A stretch of 64,000 bases of DNA from Clostridia bacterium. Lineage in GTDB: Bacteria > Bacillota > Clostridia > TANB77 > CAG-508. The notes under the pieces are model-generated. The model was not told the origin of the DNA. It ran no database searches and saw only the letters and a program-made list of their open reading frames with translations. The translations under genes and the position numbers were made by a program. Every line of letters starts with the position of its first letter. Position 1 is the stretch's first letter. Location: NCBI GenBank assembly GCA_900770385.1, contig CAAGKK010000006.1, positions 77,493 through 141,492 on the forward strand. The letters are read 5' to 3'. Below are positions 33,124 to 41,255 of this stretch, in pieces.

Positions 33124-33156
33124 GGTTAGCAAATGGTTAGCAAAAGATTAGCAAAT
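33124..33156 (+). repeat. Three tandem 11-bp repeats (GRTTAGCAAAW)
   Basis: GGTTAGCAAAT, GGTTAGCAAAA and GATTAGCAAAT follow one another without gaps, about 60 bp from the 3' end of tRNA-Leu. Short tandem repeats next to a tRNA 3' end resemble the integrase arm-binding sites of integrative elements, but no integrase gene is present. Confidence 0.6.
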
Positions 33157-33167
33157 CACTAAAAATT

Positions 33168-33210
33168 TACAAAAAACAAGAGAGTAAGAATTGTTGTAAC
33201 TCTTACTCTC
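33168..33210 (-). terminator. Terminator of tRNA-Leu
   Basis: On the minus strand GAGAGTAAGA and its complement around an 11-nt loop, followed by TTGTTTTTTG, begin 4 bp after the tRNA. Confidence 0.8.
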
Positions 33211-33213
33211 CTA

Positions 33214-33301
33214 TGGTGCAGATGGCCGGAATCGAACCGGCACGGTTTATTCAACCGCAGGATTTTAAGTCCTGTGCGTCTACCAGTTCCGCCACATCTG
33301 C
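33214..33301 (-). tRNA. tRNA-Leu (anticodon TAA)
   Basis: An 88-nt class II tRNA. The acceptor GCAGATG pairs with CATCTGC, the anticodon stem CAGGA/TCCTG encloses loop CTTAAAA (anticodon TAA, reading UUA), a long variable arm follows (GCGGTTGAATAAACCGT) and the T arm has GGTTCGATTCC. CCA is encoded. Long variable arm and G-A discriminator context confirm Leu. Promoter TTGACA/TATAAT (33349-33344, 33325-33320) has 18-bp spacing. Its 3' end faces the island. Confidence 0.97.
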
Positions 33302-33406
33302 ATCTCACTGGCAAATGTAATTATACTATTTAATATGTATTCTTGTCAATACTTTTTTTAATATTTTCATAAAAGATGTTATAATTATAGTATTCACTTA
33401 ATTTTA

Positions 33407-33430
33407 AAGGCAGACTTAAATGTCTGCCCT
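33407..33430 (-). terminator. GGCAGAC palindrome, terminator of the DUF308 gene
   Basis: GGCAGAC and GTCTGCC around TTAAAT, flanked by AAA and CCTTATATTTTTA. It is a diverged member of the GGCGGAC palindrome family. Confidence 0.6.
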
Positions 33431-33455
33431 TATATTTTTAATTATATTTGTAAAA

Positions 33456-34001
33456 TTATTTTTCTATTTCTTTTACATTTTTTATAAATATTACTTCTTC
33501 TATTATATCCATAATAGCATATGATATCATAATTATTCCTATAGTTACTATAATTGTTCCTGGATTAACTATTATATATATTCCACAGAATAGAATTATT
33601 AATGATATTATTAATCCTACTATCCATATTTTTTTGTCTGAATTTAATTTTTGTATTTTTAATGATAACCCCAATCTCATAGCTCCACTATATAGAATCC
33701 ATATTCCTATTAAAATTCTTAATACTGCTTCAATTGTTCCATGGCATATTATAACTATTAAGCCTAGTAAAGTTGCTATAATACCATATACTAGCTCGTA
33801 ATTATATAAATCATAAGAACCTTTGGTTTTAAAATATTCTATTATTTTTATAATACCAAAAATTATAAAGAATCCTCCTATTAAATATGAAATTACTTTA
33901 AAAGTAGTGTCTGGATTATATACCATAATTAGTCCAATAATAGCAAATGCAATAGAAGTAACAATAGAAGCCCATCCCATTTTCTTTAAAAATTGTTCCA
34001 T
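33456..34001 (-). CDS. DUF308 (HdeD-like) membrane protein
   Basis: A 181-residue protein with six hydrophobic helices in the repeated two-helix pattern of the HdeD/DUF308 family (AFAIIGLIMVYNPDTTFKVI, GIYIIVNPGTIIVTIGIIMI in order). HdeD in E. coli is linked to acid resistance, but most Firmicutes members have no known role. AGGAGG precedes the start. Nothing unusual. Confidence 0.85.
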   Translation of the reverse strand: MEQFLKKMGWASIVTSIAFAIIGLIMVYNPDTTFKVISYLIGGFFIIFGIIKIIEYFKTKGSYDLYNYELVYGIIATLLGLIVIICHGTIEAVLRILIGIWILYSGAMRLGLSLKIQKLNSDKKIWIVGLIISLIILFCGIYIIVNPGTIIVTIGIIMISYAIMDIIEEVIFIKNVKEIEK

Positions 34002-34042
34002 ATTTTTACCTCCTTTACAACCAAATTATATTTCAACTTTTA

Positions 34043-34768
34043 TTAATTTTCAATATATTTATAATTATTTTTATACATTTTTATCATACTTCTATTTATT
34101 TCTGAAATAATTTTTGCATATACTTTTAATCTTTTGCTATCTCTTTTTGAAATCTCTTTTGACGATTTATATTTTACTTTATGCTCTATGCAAGACCAAA
34201 AATCCATTGCCATTGTTTTTATTTGTATCTCTACTTTTACCCAAACTCTTTTATCTTCTTTATATATTGGTACTTCAATAATAAGATGATATGCAGAATA
34301 CCCACTCTTCTTGCAATTTTTAATATAGTCTTTTTCTTTTATAACATTTATTTCTTGCATTGATGAAAGTATTTTTACTATTTTATAAATATCTTCTTCA
34401 GACATACAAATTATTCGTATTCCTGCTATATCATTTATATTTTCTATTAATTCTTCATAAGTAAAATTTATTTTTTTCTTTTTCATTTTATTAATTATAC
34501 TATCATAGCTTTTGATTCTTGATGTAACATCATGAATTATTTCATATCCTGCATATTTATTTAGTTCCTTTTGCAAGTCTTTTATTATATTTTTTGTTTT
34601 TATTAGTGCAGCATAGTATATTTCCATAACAGATTTATACTCATCATCGTTTCTATAATTAATTTCTTTATATGTATTATCAATATTTTTCTCTAAGTTT
34701 ATTAATTTGTTGATATAAACCACCTCTTGTTTCAATATAAAGATATTATATATTTTAATTATGAACAA
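34043..34768 (-). CDS. Small alarmone synthetase (GTP pyrophosphokinase, RelA/SpoT synthetase domain)
   Basis: The product makes (p)ppGpp from GTP/GDP and ATP. Synthetase motifs are HDVTSRIKSYDSIINKM, DIAGIRIICM, KKSGYSAYHLIIEVP and VEIQIKTMAMDFWSCIEHK, with no hydrolase or regulatory domains, so it is the YjbM/YwaC small type. The start is unclear. The frame opens at a TTG (34768) without a ribosome site; AGAGGTGG lies just before an ATC codon at 34714, which would be a non-standard start giving 223 residues, closer to the family. A GTG at 34723 or a downstream ATG near 34624 are other choices. Confidence 0.88.
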   Translation of the reverse strand: MFIIKIYNIFILKQEVVYINKLINLEKNIDNTYKEINYRNDDEYKSVMEIYYAALIKTKNIIKDLQKELNKYAGYEIIHDVTSRIKSYDSIINKMKKKKINFTYEELIENINDIAGIRIICMSEEDIYKIVKILSSMQEINVIKEKDYIKNCKKSGYSAYHLIIEVPIYKEDKRVWVKVEIQIKTMAMDFWSCIEHKVKYKSSKEISKRDSKRLKVYAKIISEINRSMIKMYKNNYKYIEN

Positions 34769-34805
34769 ATTGTGTGTTTATATTGCAAAATTTGTAAAGT
34801 TTATT

Positions 34806-35366
34806 TTATATATTCTTATTTCTTATAAAATTCCCTTCAAACTCATCTCTTAATATATCCATTTCTATAGTATCGTAATATTTTCCATTAATAAAGTTAC
34901 ATTTTCTCCTTCTTCCGTATTCTTTAAATCCACATTTTTTATAGCATGCTAAGGCTCTCTCATTGAATTCCATTAAATCCAATTTTATATTATTTAAGTT
35001 TAAATAATTGAAACCATAATCTAAAAGTAGTTTTATTGCTTCTGTTCCATATCCTTTATTTCTACTTGTTTTGTCTCCAATAAAAATTCCAAGTGTAGCT
35101 ATTCTTGATAAATGATTTATATTTAATAATCCTATTGTTCCTATAATTTCTTCATTTGACAAATTTATTATTACAAAATTAGCCTCATCTCGTATATGTT
35201 CTTCTAAATATTCTTTTTCTGATTCTACTGTTACTATTGCACAACTTCTTCCTATATAGTCTGTTGTTTCAAAATCGTTTAACCATTCTGTAAACTTTTC
35301 GGCATCTTCTACCCTTCTTGGTGACAAATAAATATTATCTCCAAGCAATTTCTTAAAATATTTCAT
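34806..35366 (-). CDS. GNAT N-acetyltransferase (RimJ/RimL-type)
   Basis: A 186-residue acetyl-CoA-dependent acetyltransferase. It shows the N-terminal LSPRRVEDAEKFTEWLND and the acetyl-CoA site SRNKGYGTEAIKLLLDYGF, then ALACYKKCGFKEYGRRRKC. Related proteins acetylate ribosomal proteins, antibiotics or polyamines; the substrate is not evident. It has a strong promoter and a 150-nt leader ending in a terminator hairpin, so expression is probably controlled by attenuation, as in several antibiotic-inducible resistance genes. Confidence 0.88.
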   Translation of the reverse strand: MKYFKKLLGDNIYLSPRRVEDAEKFTEWLNDFETTDYIGRSCAIVTVESEKEYLEEHIRDEANFVIINLSNEEIIGTIGLLNINHLSRIATLGIFIGDKTSRNKGYGTEAIKLLLDYGFNYLNLNNIKLDLMEFNERALACYKKCGFKEYGRRRKCNFINGKYYDTIEMDILRDEFEGNFIRNKNI

Positions 35367-35392
35367 AAAATCCCCCTCCTTATATAATAATC

Positions 35393-35555
35393 AAAAAAGC
35401 CTTACTGAAAAATCTTTAAGACTCCTCAGTAAGGCTTACCTACTTCAAGTGTAATAGCTTCTTATTCAGCTATCTATACCGCTCAAAAATATACTATTTT
35501 CTAGGTATACTCTTAATATGTTTTTTATTATAACAGGTTATTTCTCTTTTGTCAA
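35393..35555 (-). promoter_or_regulatory. Unclassified structured leader of the GNAT gene
   Basis: Consensus promoter TTGACA (35555-35550) and TATAAT (35532-35527), 17 bp apart. The transcript then has TATACC...GGTATA pairing, an ATAGCT...AGCTAT hairpin, the segment CACTTGAAGTAGGTAAG and a terminator (AAGCCTTACTGA with TCAGTAAGGCTT, then six T; 35437-35393), 27 bp before the gene. No ATG is present, so a leader peptide is unlikely. The AGGTAAGCCTTAC segment could form a competing fold. It lacks the T-box signature and does not match a riboswitch I know. Confidence 0.6.
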
Positions 35556-35582
35556 CGCACAAAGTGGAATAAATTCCGCTCA

Positions 35583-35605
35583 GGCGGACAGAGGCGTCCG
35601 CCCCT
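35583..35605. repeat. GC-rich dispersed palindrome
   Basis: GGCGGAC and GTCCGCC around AGAGGC, followed by CCCTA. The same sequence recurs at 63838-63862, and related palindromes occur at five more gene ends. Confidence 0.75.
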
Positions 35606-35637
35606 ACAAAAAACGATTTATTATAATTTTCTATTAT

Positions 35638-35664
35638 AAAAGAGAGTTATTAACTCTCTTTTTG
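35638..35664 (-). terminator. Terminator of pheST
   Basis: AAAAGAGAGTTA and its complement with no real loop, followed by T (plus) and A-rich ends; 5 bp after pheT. Confidence 0.8.
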
Positions 35665-35668
35665 GGTT

Positions 35669-38035
35669 CTAGCTTCTTAATTCTGCTTGCAATTTATTTT
35701 GTAAACTTTCTATTATTTTTATCATTATATTATTTATTTCTTCATCTGTTAGTGTTCTATCCATTGTTCCAAATGATAATGAGTATGCTATACTTCTTTT
35801 TTCTTTTGGTATATTTTTTCCTTCGTATACATCAAATATTTCTATATTTGTAAGTAATGATCCTGCTGATTTTTTTATTACTTTTGCTATTTCATCTGAT
35901 GATATGTTTTTATCTATTAATATTGCTAAGTCTTTACTTATTTCTGGATATTTTGATATTTCTTTGAATTTCATTTTTCCTGTTTTCTTAGCTAGTAATT
36001 TATCTAAGTTTATTTCTAAAACATACACATTTTCTTTTTCTAGTGATGGATGTACTTTTCCAACTATTCCCACTATGTCATTATTAACTGATATTTCAGC
36101 TGTTTGACCTGGGTGCATTTCTTTTGGCATCTCTTTTGGCATTACAAAACTATACCTATTAGCATATCCTAAGTAGTCTAGTATTTCTTCTGCTACTCCT
36201 TTTATTACATAGAAGTCTACATCTTTTTTATTATCTATTCCTAAATAATATTTTCCAGACATTAATACTGCTAATTTTTTGTCTTCTCCATAGTTCTCTT
36301 TTTTATAGAATCCTTTTCCTATTTCAAATATTGAAACATCTTTTACATTTCTTGCTTTATTATACTCATATATTTTAAATAGTGATGATATAACACTATA
36401 TCTTAATGTACTTCTTTCTTCTGTTATAGGTGCTAATAAATCAACTTTTTCGAATTTGTCTGTTGTAAATCTATCTGCTTCATCATTTCTTACTAATACA
36501 TAAGATAATGTTTCATTTAGTCCTAATGAAATCATTTTATTTCTTATTTCTCTATCTGTATTGTCCAAACTTCCTTGTTTCATTGGTACTGTTGGTAATT
36601 TTCCTTCTATGTTATCTAGTCCATATATTCTTCCAACTTCTTCTATTAAATCTTCTTTTATAGCTATATCTAATCTTCTTGTTGGAACTGTTACAAATAT
36701 TTTGTCTTCTGTTGTTTCATAAGTAAATCCTAATCTTCTAAATACATCTAATATTGAATCTTCAGATATTTCCATACCTAACACATCTGTTATATTTTTA
36801 TATGTTATTTCTATTGTTTTTGGTTCTACATCTGTTTTGTCATATACAACTGTCCCTTTACATACTGTTCCATTTGCATATTCTTCTAACATTTTTGCTG
36901 CTCTTTCTGCTGCCATATATGTTCTGTTTGGATCTAATCCTTTTTCAAATCTATTACTTGCTTCACTTCTTAATATTTTGTTAGATGTTATTCTTACTTT
37001 TACACTATCAAATATTGCTGCTTCTATAATAACATTTTTTGTGTTTTCTGTTACTTCTGTATCAATTCCTCCCATTACACCAGCTAACCCTATTGCTGAT
37101 TCTCCATCTGAAATTACTATATCATTTGTTGTTAATACTCTTTCTATATTATCTAATGTTGTTAGTTTTTCTCCTTCTTCTGCCATTCTAACTTCTAACA
37201 TTCCTTTTAGTTTATCCGCATCATAGAAGTGTAGTGGTTGACCTAATTCTAACATAACATAATTACTAATATCTACTACATTGTTTATTGGTCTTATTCC
37301 AGATGCTATTAATCTATTTCTTATAAATGCTGGACTTTCTTTTATTTCAAGATTTTCAACTTTCTTTGCTAAAAATAGTTTACAATTTTCTGTGTCTATT
37401 TTTAATTTAAAATTATCATTTATATCTTTTTCTGATTCTTTGTGATTAAGATCCACATCTTTGACTTCTTTATCATAGATTGCTCCTAATTCATATGCCA
37501 TTCCTAATATACTTAATAAGTCTCCTCTATTTGCTGTTAATTCAAAATCAGCTACTGAATCATCCATTTGTAATTCTTTTATTGGATCTTCTCCAACTTT
37601 TGCATCTTGTGATAATTCATGTATTCCTTCTTTGTCTTCTGGTTTTAAAAATTTTGATTCTATTCCTAATTCTGCAATAGAGCATAACATTCCATTAGAT
37701 TCTTGCCCTCTTATCATTCCTTTTTTTATTTTCACTCCACCAGGAAGCTCAGCTCCTGCTTTTGCAACTATTACTTTTAATCCTTTTCTTACATTTGGAG
37801 CCCCACAAACAATATCTAATACTTCGTCTCCCACATTTACCTTGCAAACATGTAAATGGTCTGAATCTGGATGTTCTTCACATTCTACAACTTCTCCTAT
37901 TACTAAGTTAGTTGCATTTATTAGTTTTTCTGCAGAATCATATTCATTTCCTACTCTTGTCATATCTTCAGCAAGTGTTTTTATATCTACATCTATATCT
38001 ATGTAATCTTTAACAAAATTTGTACTTAATTTCAT
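35669..38035 (-). CDS. pheT: Phenylalanyl-tRNA synthetase beta subunit
   Basis: A 788-residue subunit of the alpha2-beta2 enzyme that charges tRNA-Phe. Domain order is complete: EMAP/tRNA-binding-like domain (residues 40-150), B3/B4 editing domain (about 210-385), B5 domain (about 400-470), the synthetase-like core and the C-terminal anticodon-binding FDX domain (SKYPEISKDLAILIDKNISS). Length is normal. It follows pheS by 34 bp under the control of the T-box. Confidence 0.98.
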   Translation of the reverse strand: MKLSTNFVKDYIDIDVDIKTLAEDMTRVGNEYDSAEKLINATNLVIGEVVECEEHPDSDHLHVCKVNVGDEVLDIVCGAPNVRKGLKVIVAKAGAELPGGVKIKKGMIRGQESNGMLCSIAELGIESKFLKPEDKEGIHELSQDAKVGEDPIKELQMDDSVADFELTANRGDLLSILGMAYELGAIYDKEVKDVDLNHKESEKDINDNFKLKIDTENCKLFLAKKVENLEIKESPAFIRNRLIASGIRPINNVVDISNYVMLELGQPLHFYDADKLKGMLEVRMAEEGEKLTTLDNIERVLTTNDIVISDGESAIGLAGVMGGIDTEVTENTKNVIIEAAIFDSVKVRITSNKILRSEASNRFEKGLDPNRTYMAAERAAKMLEEYANGTVCKGTVVYDKTDVEPKTIEITYKNITDVLGMEISEDSILDVFRRLGFTYETTEDKIFVTVPTRRLDIAIKEDLIEEVGRIYGLDNIEGKLPTVPMKQGSLDNTDREIRNKMISLGLNETLSYVLVRNDEADRFTTDKFEKVDLLAPITEERSTLRYSVISSLFKIYEYNKARNVKDVSIFEIGKGFYKKENYGEDKKLAVLMSGKYYLGIDNKKDVDFYVIKGVAEEILDYLGYANRYSFVMPKEMPKEMHPGQTAEISVNNDIVGIVGKVHPSLEKENVYVLEINLDKLLAKKTGKMKFKEISKYPEISKDLAILIDKNISSDEIAKVIKKSAGSLLTNIEIFDVYEGKNIPKEKRSIAYSLSFGTMDRTLTDEEINNIMIKIIESLQNKLQAELRS

Positions 38036-38069
38036 AATATTTCTCCTTTAAATTATATTATTTTTTAAT

Positions 38070-39113
38070 TTAATCTTTTCTATCGAACTGTTTTAAAAAT
38101 CTTACATCATTTTGATATAAATATCTCATATCTGTAATTCCATATTTAAACATTGCTAATCTATCTATTCCCGTTCCAAATGCAAATCCTGCATATTTTT
38201 CTGGATCATAACCATTCATTTTTAGTACATTTGGATGAACTATTCCACAACCCAATATTTCTATCCAACCGGTTTGCTTACATAAGTTGCATCCTTTTCC
38301 GCCACATTTAAAACATGTTACATCTACTTCATAAGATGGTTCTGTAAATGGGAAGTAACTTGGTCTAAATCTTAGCGCTAAATTATCACCCAACATTTCT
38401 TTAACAAATACTTCTAATGTTCCTTTTAAATCTGCCAATGATACATTTCTTTCTTTTTTATCTATTACTAATCCTTCTACTTGGTTAAATTGATGTGAAT
38501 GTGTTGCATCATCTTCTCTTCTATATGTTTTTCCTGTACATATTATTCTTATAGGTGACTTTTCTTCGTTAGCTAACATTGTTCTTGCTTGCACTGCTGA
38601 TGTTTGTGTTCTTAATAAATGTTCATTTGTTATATAGAAACTATCTTGCATATCTCTTGCTGGATGTCCTTTAGGTAAATTTAGTCTTTCAAAACAGAAC
38701 TCATCTGTTTCTAATTCTGGACCGTCCACAACATCATATCCCATTGAAACAAACAAATCTTGTATTTGTTCTATTGTTCTATTTATTGGATGTTTACTTC
38801 CTCTTTTTATTTTTGAGCTTGGTAATGTAATATCTATTTTTTCTTTATTTAGTTTTTCTTCTAGTTCTTTTTGTTTTAATAATTCTTCTGCACTTTTTAT
38901 TGTTCCTTCTATTTCATCTCTAACTGTATTTACCAAACTTCCTATAATTGGTCTTTCTTCTGGTGATAAATCCTTCATTCCTCTTAGTATTTCTGTTAGC
39001 TCACCTTTTTTTCCAAGTATTTTAACTTTTAATTCATTTAAGGCTTGTAAGTCTTTAATTTCTTCTATTCTTTTCTTTGCTTGATTTCTAATTGTTTCTA
39101 ATTTTTCTTTCAT
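38070..39113 (-). CDS. pheS: Phenylalanyl-tRNA synthetase alpha subunit
   Basis: A 347-residue catalytic subunit. N-terminal coiled coil for tRNA binding, then class II core motifs: HPARDMQDSFYI (motif 2 region begins later as GKTYRREDDATHSHQFNQVE) and GFAFGTGIDRLAMFKYGI (motif 3). A zinc-like cysteine group is present in CFKCGGKGCNLCKQTGW. The start is placed at 39113, 6 bp after AAAGGAG, and not at 39137, which overlaps it. First gene of a T-box-controlled operon. Confidence 0.98.
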   Translation of the reverse strand: MKEKLETIRNQAKKRIEEIKDLQALNELKVKILGKKGELTEILRGMKDLSPEERPIIGSLVNTVRDEIEGTIKSAEELLKQKELEEKLNKEKIDITLPSSKIKRGSKHPINRTIEQIQDLFVSMGYDVVDGPELETDEFCFERLNLPKGHPARDMQDSFYITNEHLLRTQTSAVQARTMLANEEKSPIRIICTGKTYRREDDATHSHQFNQVEGLVIDKKERNVSLADLKGTLEVFVKEMLGDNLALRFRPSYFPFTEPSYEVDVTCFKCGGKGCNLCKQTGWIEILGCGIVHPNVLKMNGYDPEKYAGFAFGTGIDRLAMFKYGITDMRYLYQNDVRFLKQFDRKD

Positions 39114-39121
39114 ATGAATCT

Positions 39122-39403
39122 CCTTTCTATTATTCAATCAAAAAAGCCATTTCATCCATATAGGACGAAATGACTCGTGGTACCACCTAATTTCACTAGT
39201 TAAACTAGTCTCATTCTTTATAAAGCTATAACGGAGCTACCGCTTCTACCTACTTTCTTCAATAAAAGTCCAACATAAGTGAAATTTCTGATAAATATAT
39301 ATTGATAAATTTTTCAGCTACCATTTATCTCTCTTATAATATATTTTTATTTATCATACTTTGCTATGTATACGGATTTTGGTTTTCTATGTATATTATA
39401 TTA
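39122..39403 (-). promoter_or_regulatory. T-box leader of pheST
   Basis: Promoter TTGAAA (39426-39421) and TAATAT (39403-39398), 17-bp spacing. The leader has AGAGAG with GGTAGCTG in the apical part of stem I, a specifier region around TTTCAC (TTC for Phe, 39283-39281), the T-box sequence AGGTGGTACCACG (39188-39176) and the terminator GTCATTTCGTCC/GGATGAAATGGC with six T (39174-39140). Uncharged tRNA-Phe would pair with GGTGG and stop termination. The T-box varies from the usual GGGTGGNACCGCG. This accounts for the 39114-39450 gap. Confidence 0.9.
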
Positions 39404-39450
39404 ACACATTTATTTGATCGTTTCAAGTATTTTTAACTTATTTCTTTTAA

Positions 39451-40578
39451 TTATACAAATTCTTCCCATACTATATTTGCTAGATCTAACCCTTTATTTG
39501 TTAATTTAATTTCATTTCCATCAACAATTATTAACTCTTCATCTACTAGTTTACTAAGTTGCTCTTTAAATATAAATATTGGATTTTGTGCAAATTTATT
39601 TTTAAATTTTTGTATATTTATTCCTTCTATTTTTCTTAATCCCAATAGCATATATTCTTTTTGCATATCTTCTAGTGTTTGTTTTTCATGTATTATTTTA
39701 TTACTTCCTTTTATATATTCTTCTATACTATTAGTATTTGAATACCTTATTTTATTATTATACGAATGTGCTGCTACTCCAAATCCAAAATATTCTTCTT
39801 GATTCCAACAGTTCATATTATGCTTTGATTCAAAACCTTTTTTTGAAAAATTTGATATTTCATAATGTATATATCCATTGTTTTCTAAAGTATTTTTAAC
39901 ATACCAATACATATTTCTTTCTAACTCTTCATCAGGTAACCTTATTTTATTTTCATTATACTTATTATAAAAAGGGGTTCCTTCTTCTAATATCAAAGAA
40001 TATACACTAATATGTTCTGGATTTAATTTTATTATCTTTTCCAAATTTTCTTTTATATCTTGTATCGTTTGATTTGGAAGTGCTATCATCAAGTCTACAT
40101 TTATATTGTTGAACCCTATTTTTCTTGCCAGATTATATGTTTTAAAAAATTCTTCATATGTATGTATTCTTCCTATTGATTTTAGTAATTCATCATGTGT
40201 TTCTTGTAACCCTATGCTTAACCTATTTATTCCAATTTCTTTATAAGTTTCTAATTTTTTCTCAGTAACCGTTCCCGGATTTACTTCTATTGTAACTTCA
40301 ACATTTTTAAATTCTTTTAAATTCTCGTCATTCATATTAAGTTTTATTGTTTCTATTATATCTGCTATGTATTTTTCTTCTATTGATGATGGAGTTCCTC
40401 CACCTATATATATTGTTGTAATTTTGTATTCTTTATTGATATTATTTTTAATTTCTTTTTTTAATGCATTTATATATTGTGGTACATATTTTTCTTTATT
40501 ACAATATGATACAAAATCACAATATTCACACTTTTTAATACAAAACGGTATATGTATATAAATTCCTATCTCTTTCAT
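39451..40578 (-). CDS. hemW: Radical SAM heme chaperone HemW
   Basis: A 375-residue radical SAM protein related to HemN. The motif CIKKCEYCDF (CX3CX2C, then F in place of the fourth cysteine) distinguishes HemW from true coproporphyrinogen oxidase. GGGTPS, the INRLSIGLQ strand and the C-terminal winged HemW domain follow. HemW binds heme and may deliver it to respiratory proteins. It follows whiA by 9 bp in a prmC-whiA-hemW operon. Confidence 0.93.
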   Translation of the reverse strand: MKEIGIYIHIPFCIKKCEYCDFVSYCNKEKYVPQYINALKKEIKNNINKEYKITTIYIGGGTPSSIEEKYIADIIETIKLNMNDENLKEFKNVEVTIEVNPGTVTEKKLETYKEIGINRLSIGLQETHDELLKSIGRIHTYEEFFKTYNLARKIGFNNINVDLMIALPNQTIQDIKENLEKIIKLNPEHISVYSLILEEGTPFYNKYNENKIRLPDEELERNMYWYVKNTLENNGYIHYEISNFSKKGFESKHNMNCWNQEEYFGFGVAAHSYNNKIRYSNTNSIEEYIKGSNKIIHEKQTLEDMQKEYMLLGLRKIEGINIQKFKNKFAQNPIFIFKEQLSKLVDEELIIVDGNEIKLTNKGLDLANIVWEEFV

Positions 40579-40587
40579 ATATTTCCT

Positions 40588-41229
40588 CTATATTTTTAAT
40601 TCTTCGGCTATTTGTGATAGTTTTTTTAGTCTATGATTTACTCCTGATTTTCCTATTGGTTTATCTAATAATTTTCCAAGTTCAATTAGTGACATTTCTG
40701 GATTATTTATCCTTACTTCTGCAATCTCTTTTAGAGTTTCTGGCAATTCATTAAACTTTCCTGCTTTTTTTATCTTTTTTATATCTTCTATTTGTTTTAC
40801 AGAAGCATTTATTGTTTTGTTTAAATTTGCTGTTTCGCAATTTACTAATCTATTTATATCATTTCTCTTTTCTTTTATTACTCTTATTTCTTCAAACTTT
40901 ATTACGCTTTTGTTTGCGCCAACTAGCGCTAAAAATTCTGATATTTCTTCTCCATCCTTTAAGTAAAGCATATAGTCTTTTTCTTTTTTTATTATTTTTG
41001 CATGAATATTAAAGTTATTTAGTAATGTTTGCATCTCTTCTGCTTTGGCTTTTTCTTTAAACATTATTTGAAGATGATATTTTTTATTTGGGTCATTTAC
41101 TGAGCCAGATTTAATAAAGGCTTCTCTTATATAAAGCCTTGCTAATTGCTCGTCTTGTTTCATATTACTACCTAAATCCCACATCTTTAGTTCTAATAAT
41201 TCATCTTTTAAATCCTTTGAAAAAGACAT
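40588..41229 (-). CDS. whiA: WhiA-like DNA-binding protein lacking half of the LAGLIDADG-like domain
   Basis: A 213-residue protein against about 310 for WhiA. The first 15 residues (MSFSKDLKDELLEL) match the usual WhiA start, then it jumps directly to the second LAGLIDADG-like half (YIREAFIKSGSVNDPNKKYH), continues with RLVNCETANLNKTINASVKQ and ends with the HTH (SLIELGKLLDKPIGKSGVNH). The first half-domain is missing. WhiA controls sporulation in Streptomyces and division and chromosome segregation in Bacillus. The frame is open and in an operon with prmC and hemW, so the short form is probably functional. Confidence 0.9.
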   Translation of the reverse strand: MSFSKDLKDELLELKMWDLGSNMKQDEQLARLYIREAFIKSGSVNDPNKKYHLQIMFKEKAKAEEMQTLLNNFNIHAKIIKKEKDYMLYLKDGEEISEFLALVGANKSVIKFEEIRVIKEKRNDINRLVNCETANLNKTINASVKQIEDIKKIKKAGKFNELPETLKEIAEVRINNPEMSLIELGKLLDKPIGKSGVNHRLKKLSQIAEELKI

Positions 41230-41255
41230 TTTTTTCTCCTTTTATAGCAATTTAT

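Noticed and set aside
33500..33520. CRISPR array anywhere in the window
   Set aside because: No regularly spaced repeat array or cas gene was found; the only tandem repeats are three 11-bp units at 33124.
35400..35555. T-box upstream of the GNAT gene
   Set aside because: The AGGGTGG/AGGTGG T-box sequence and AGAGAG-GNTG elements found in the pheS leader are absent, so it was left as an unclassified leader.
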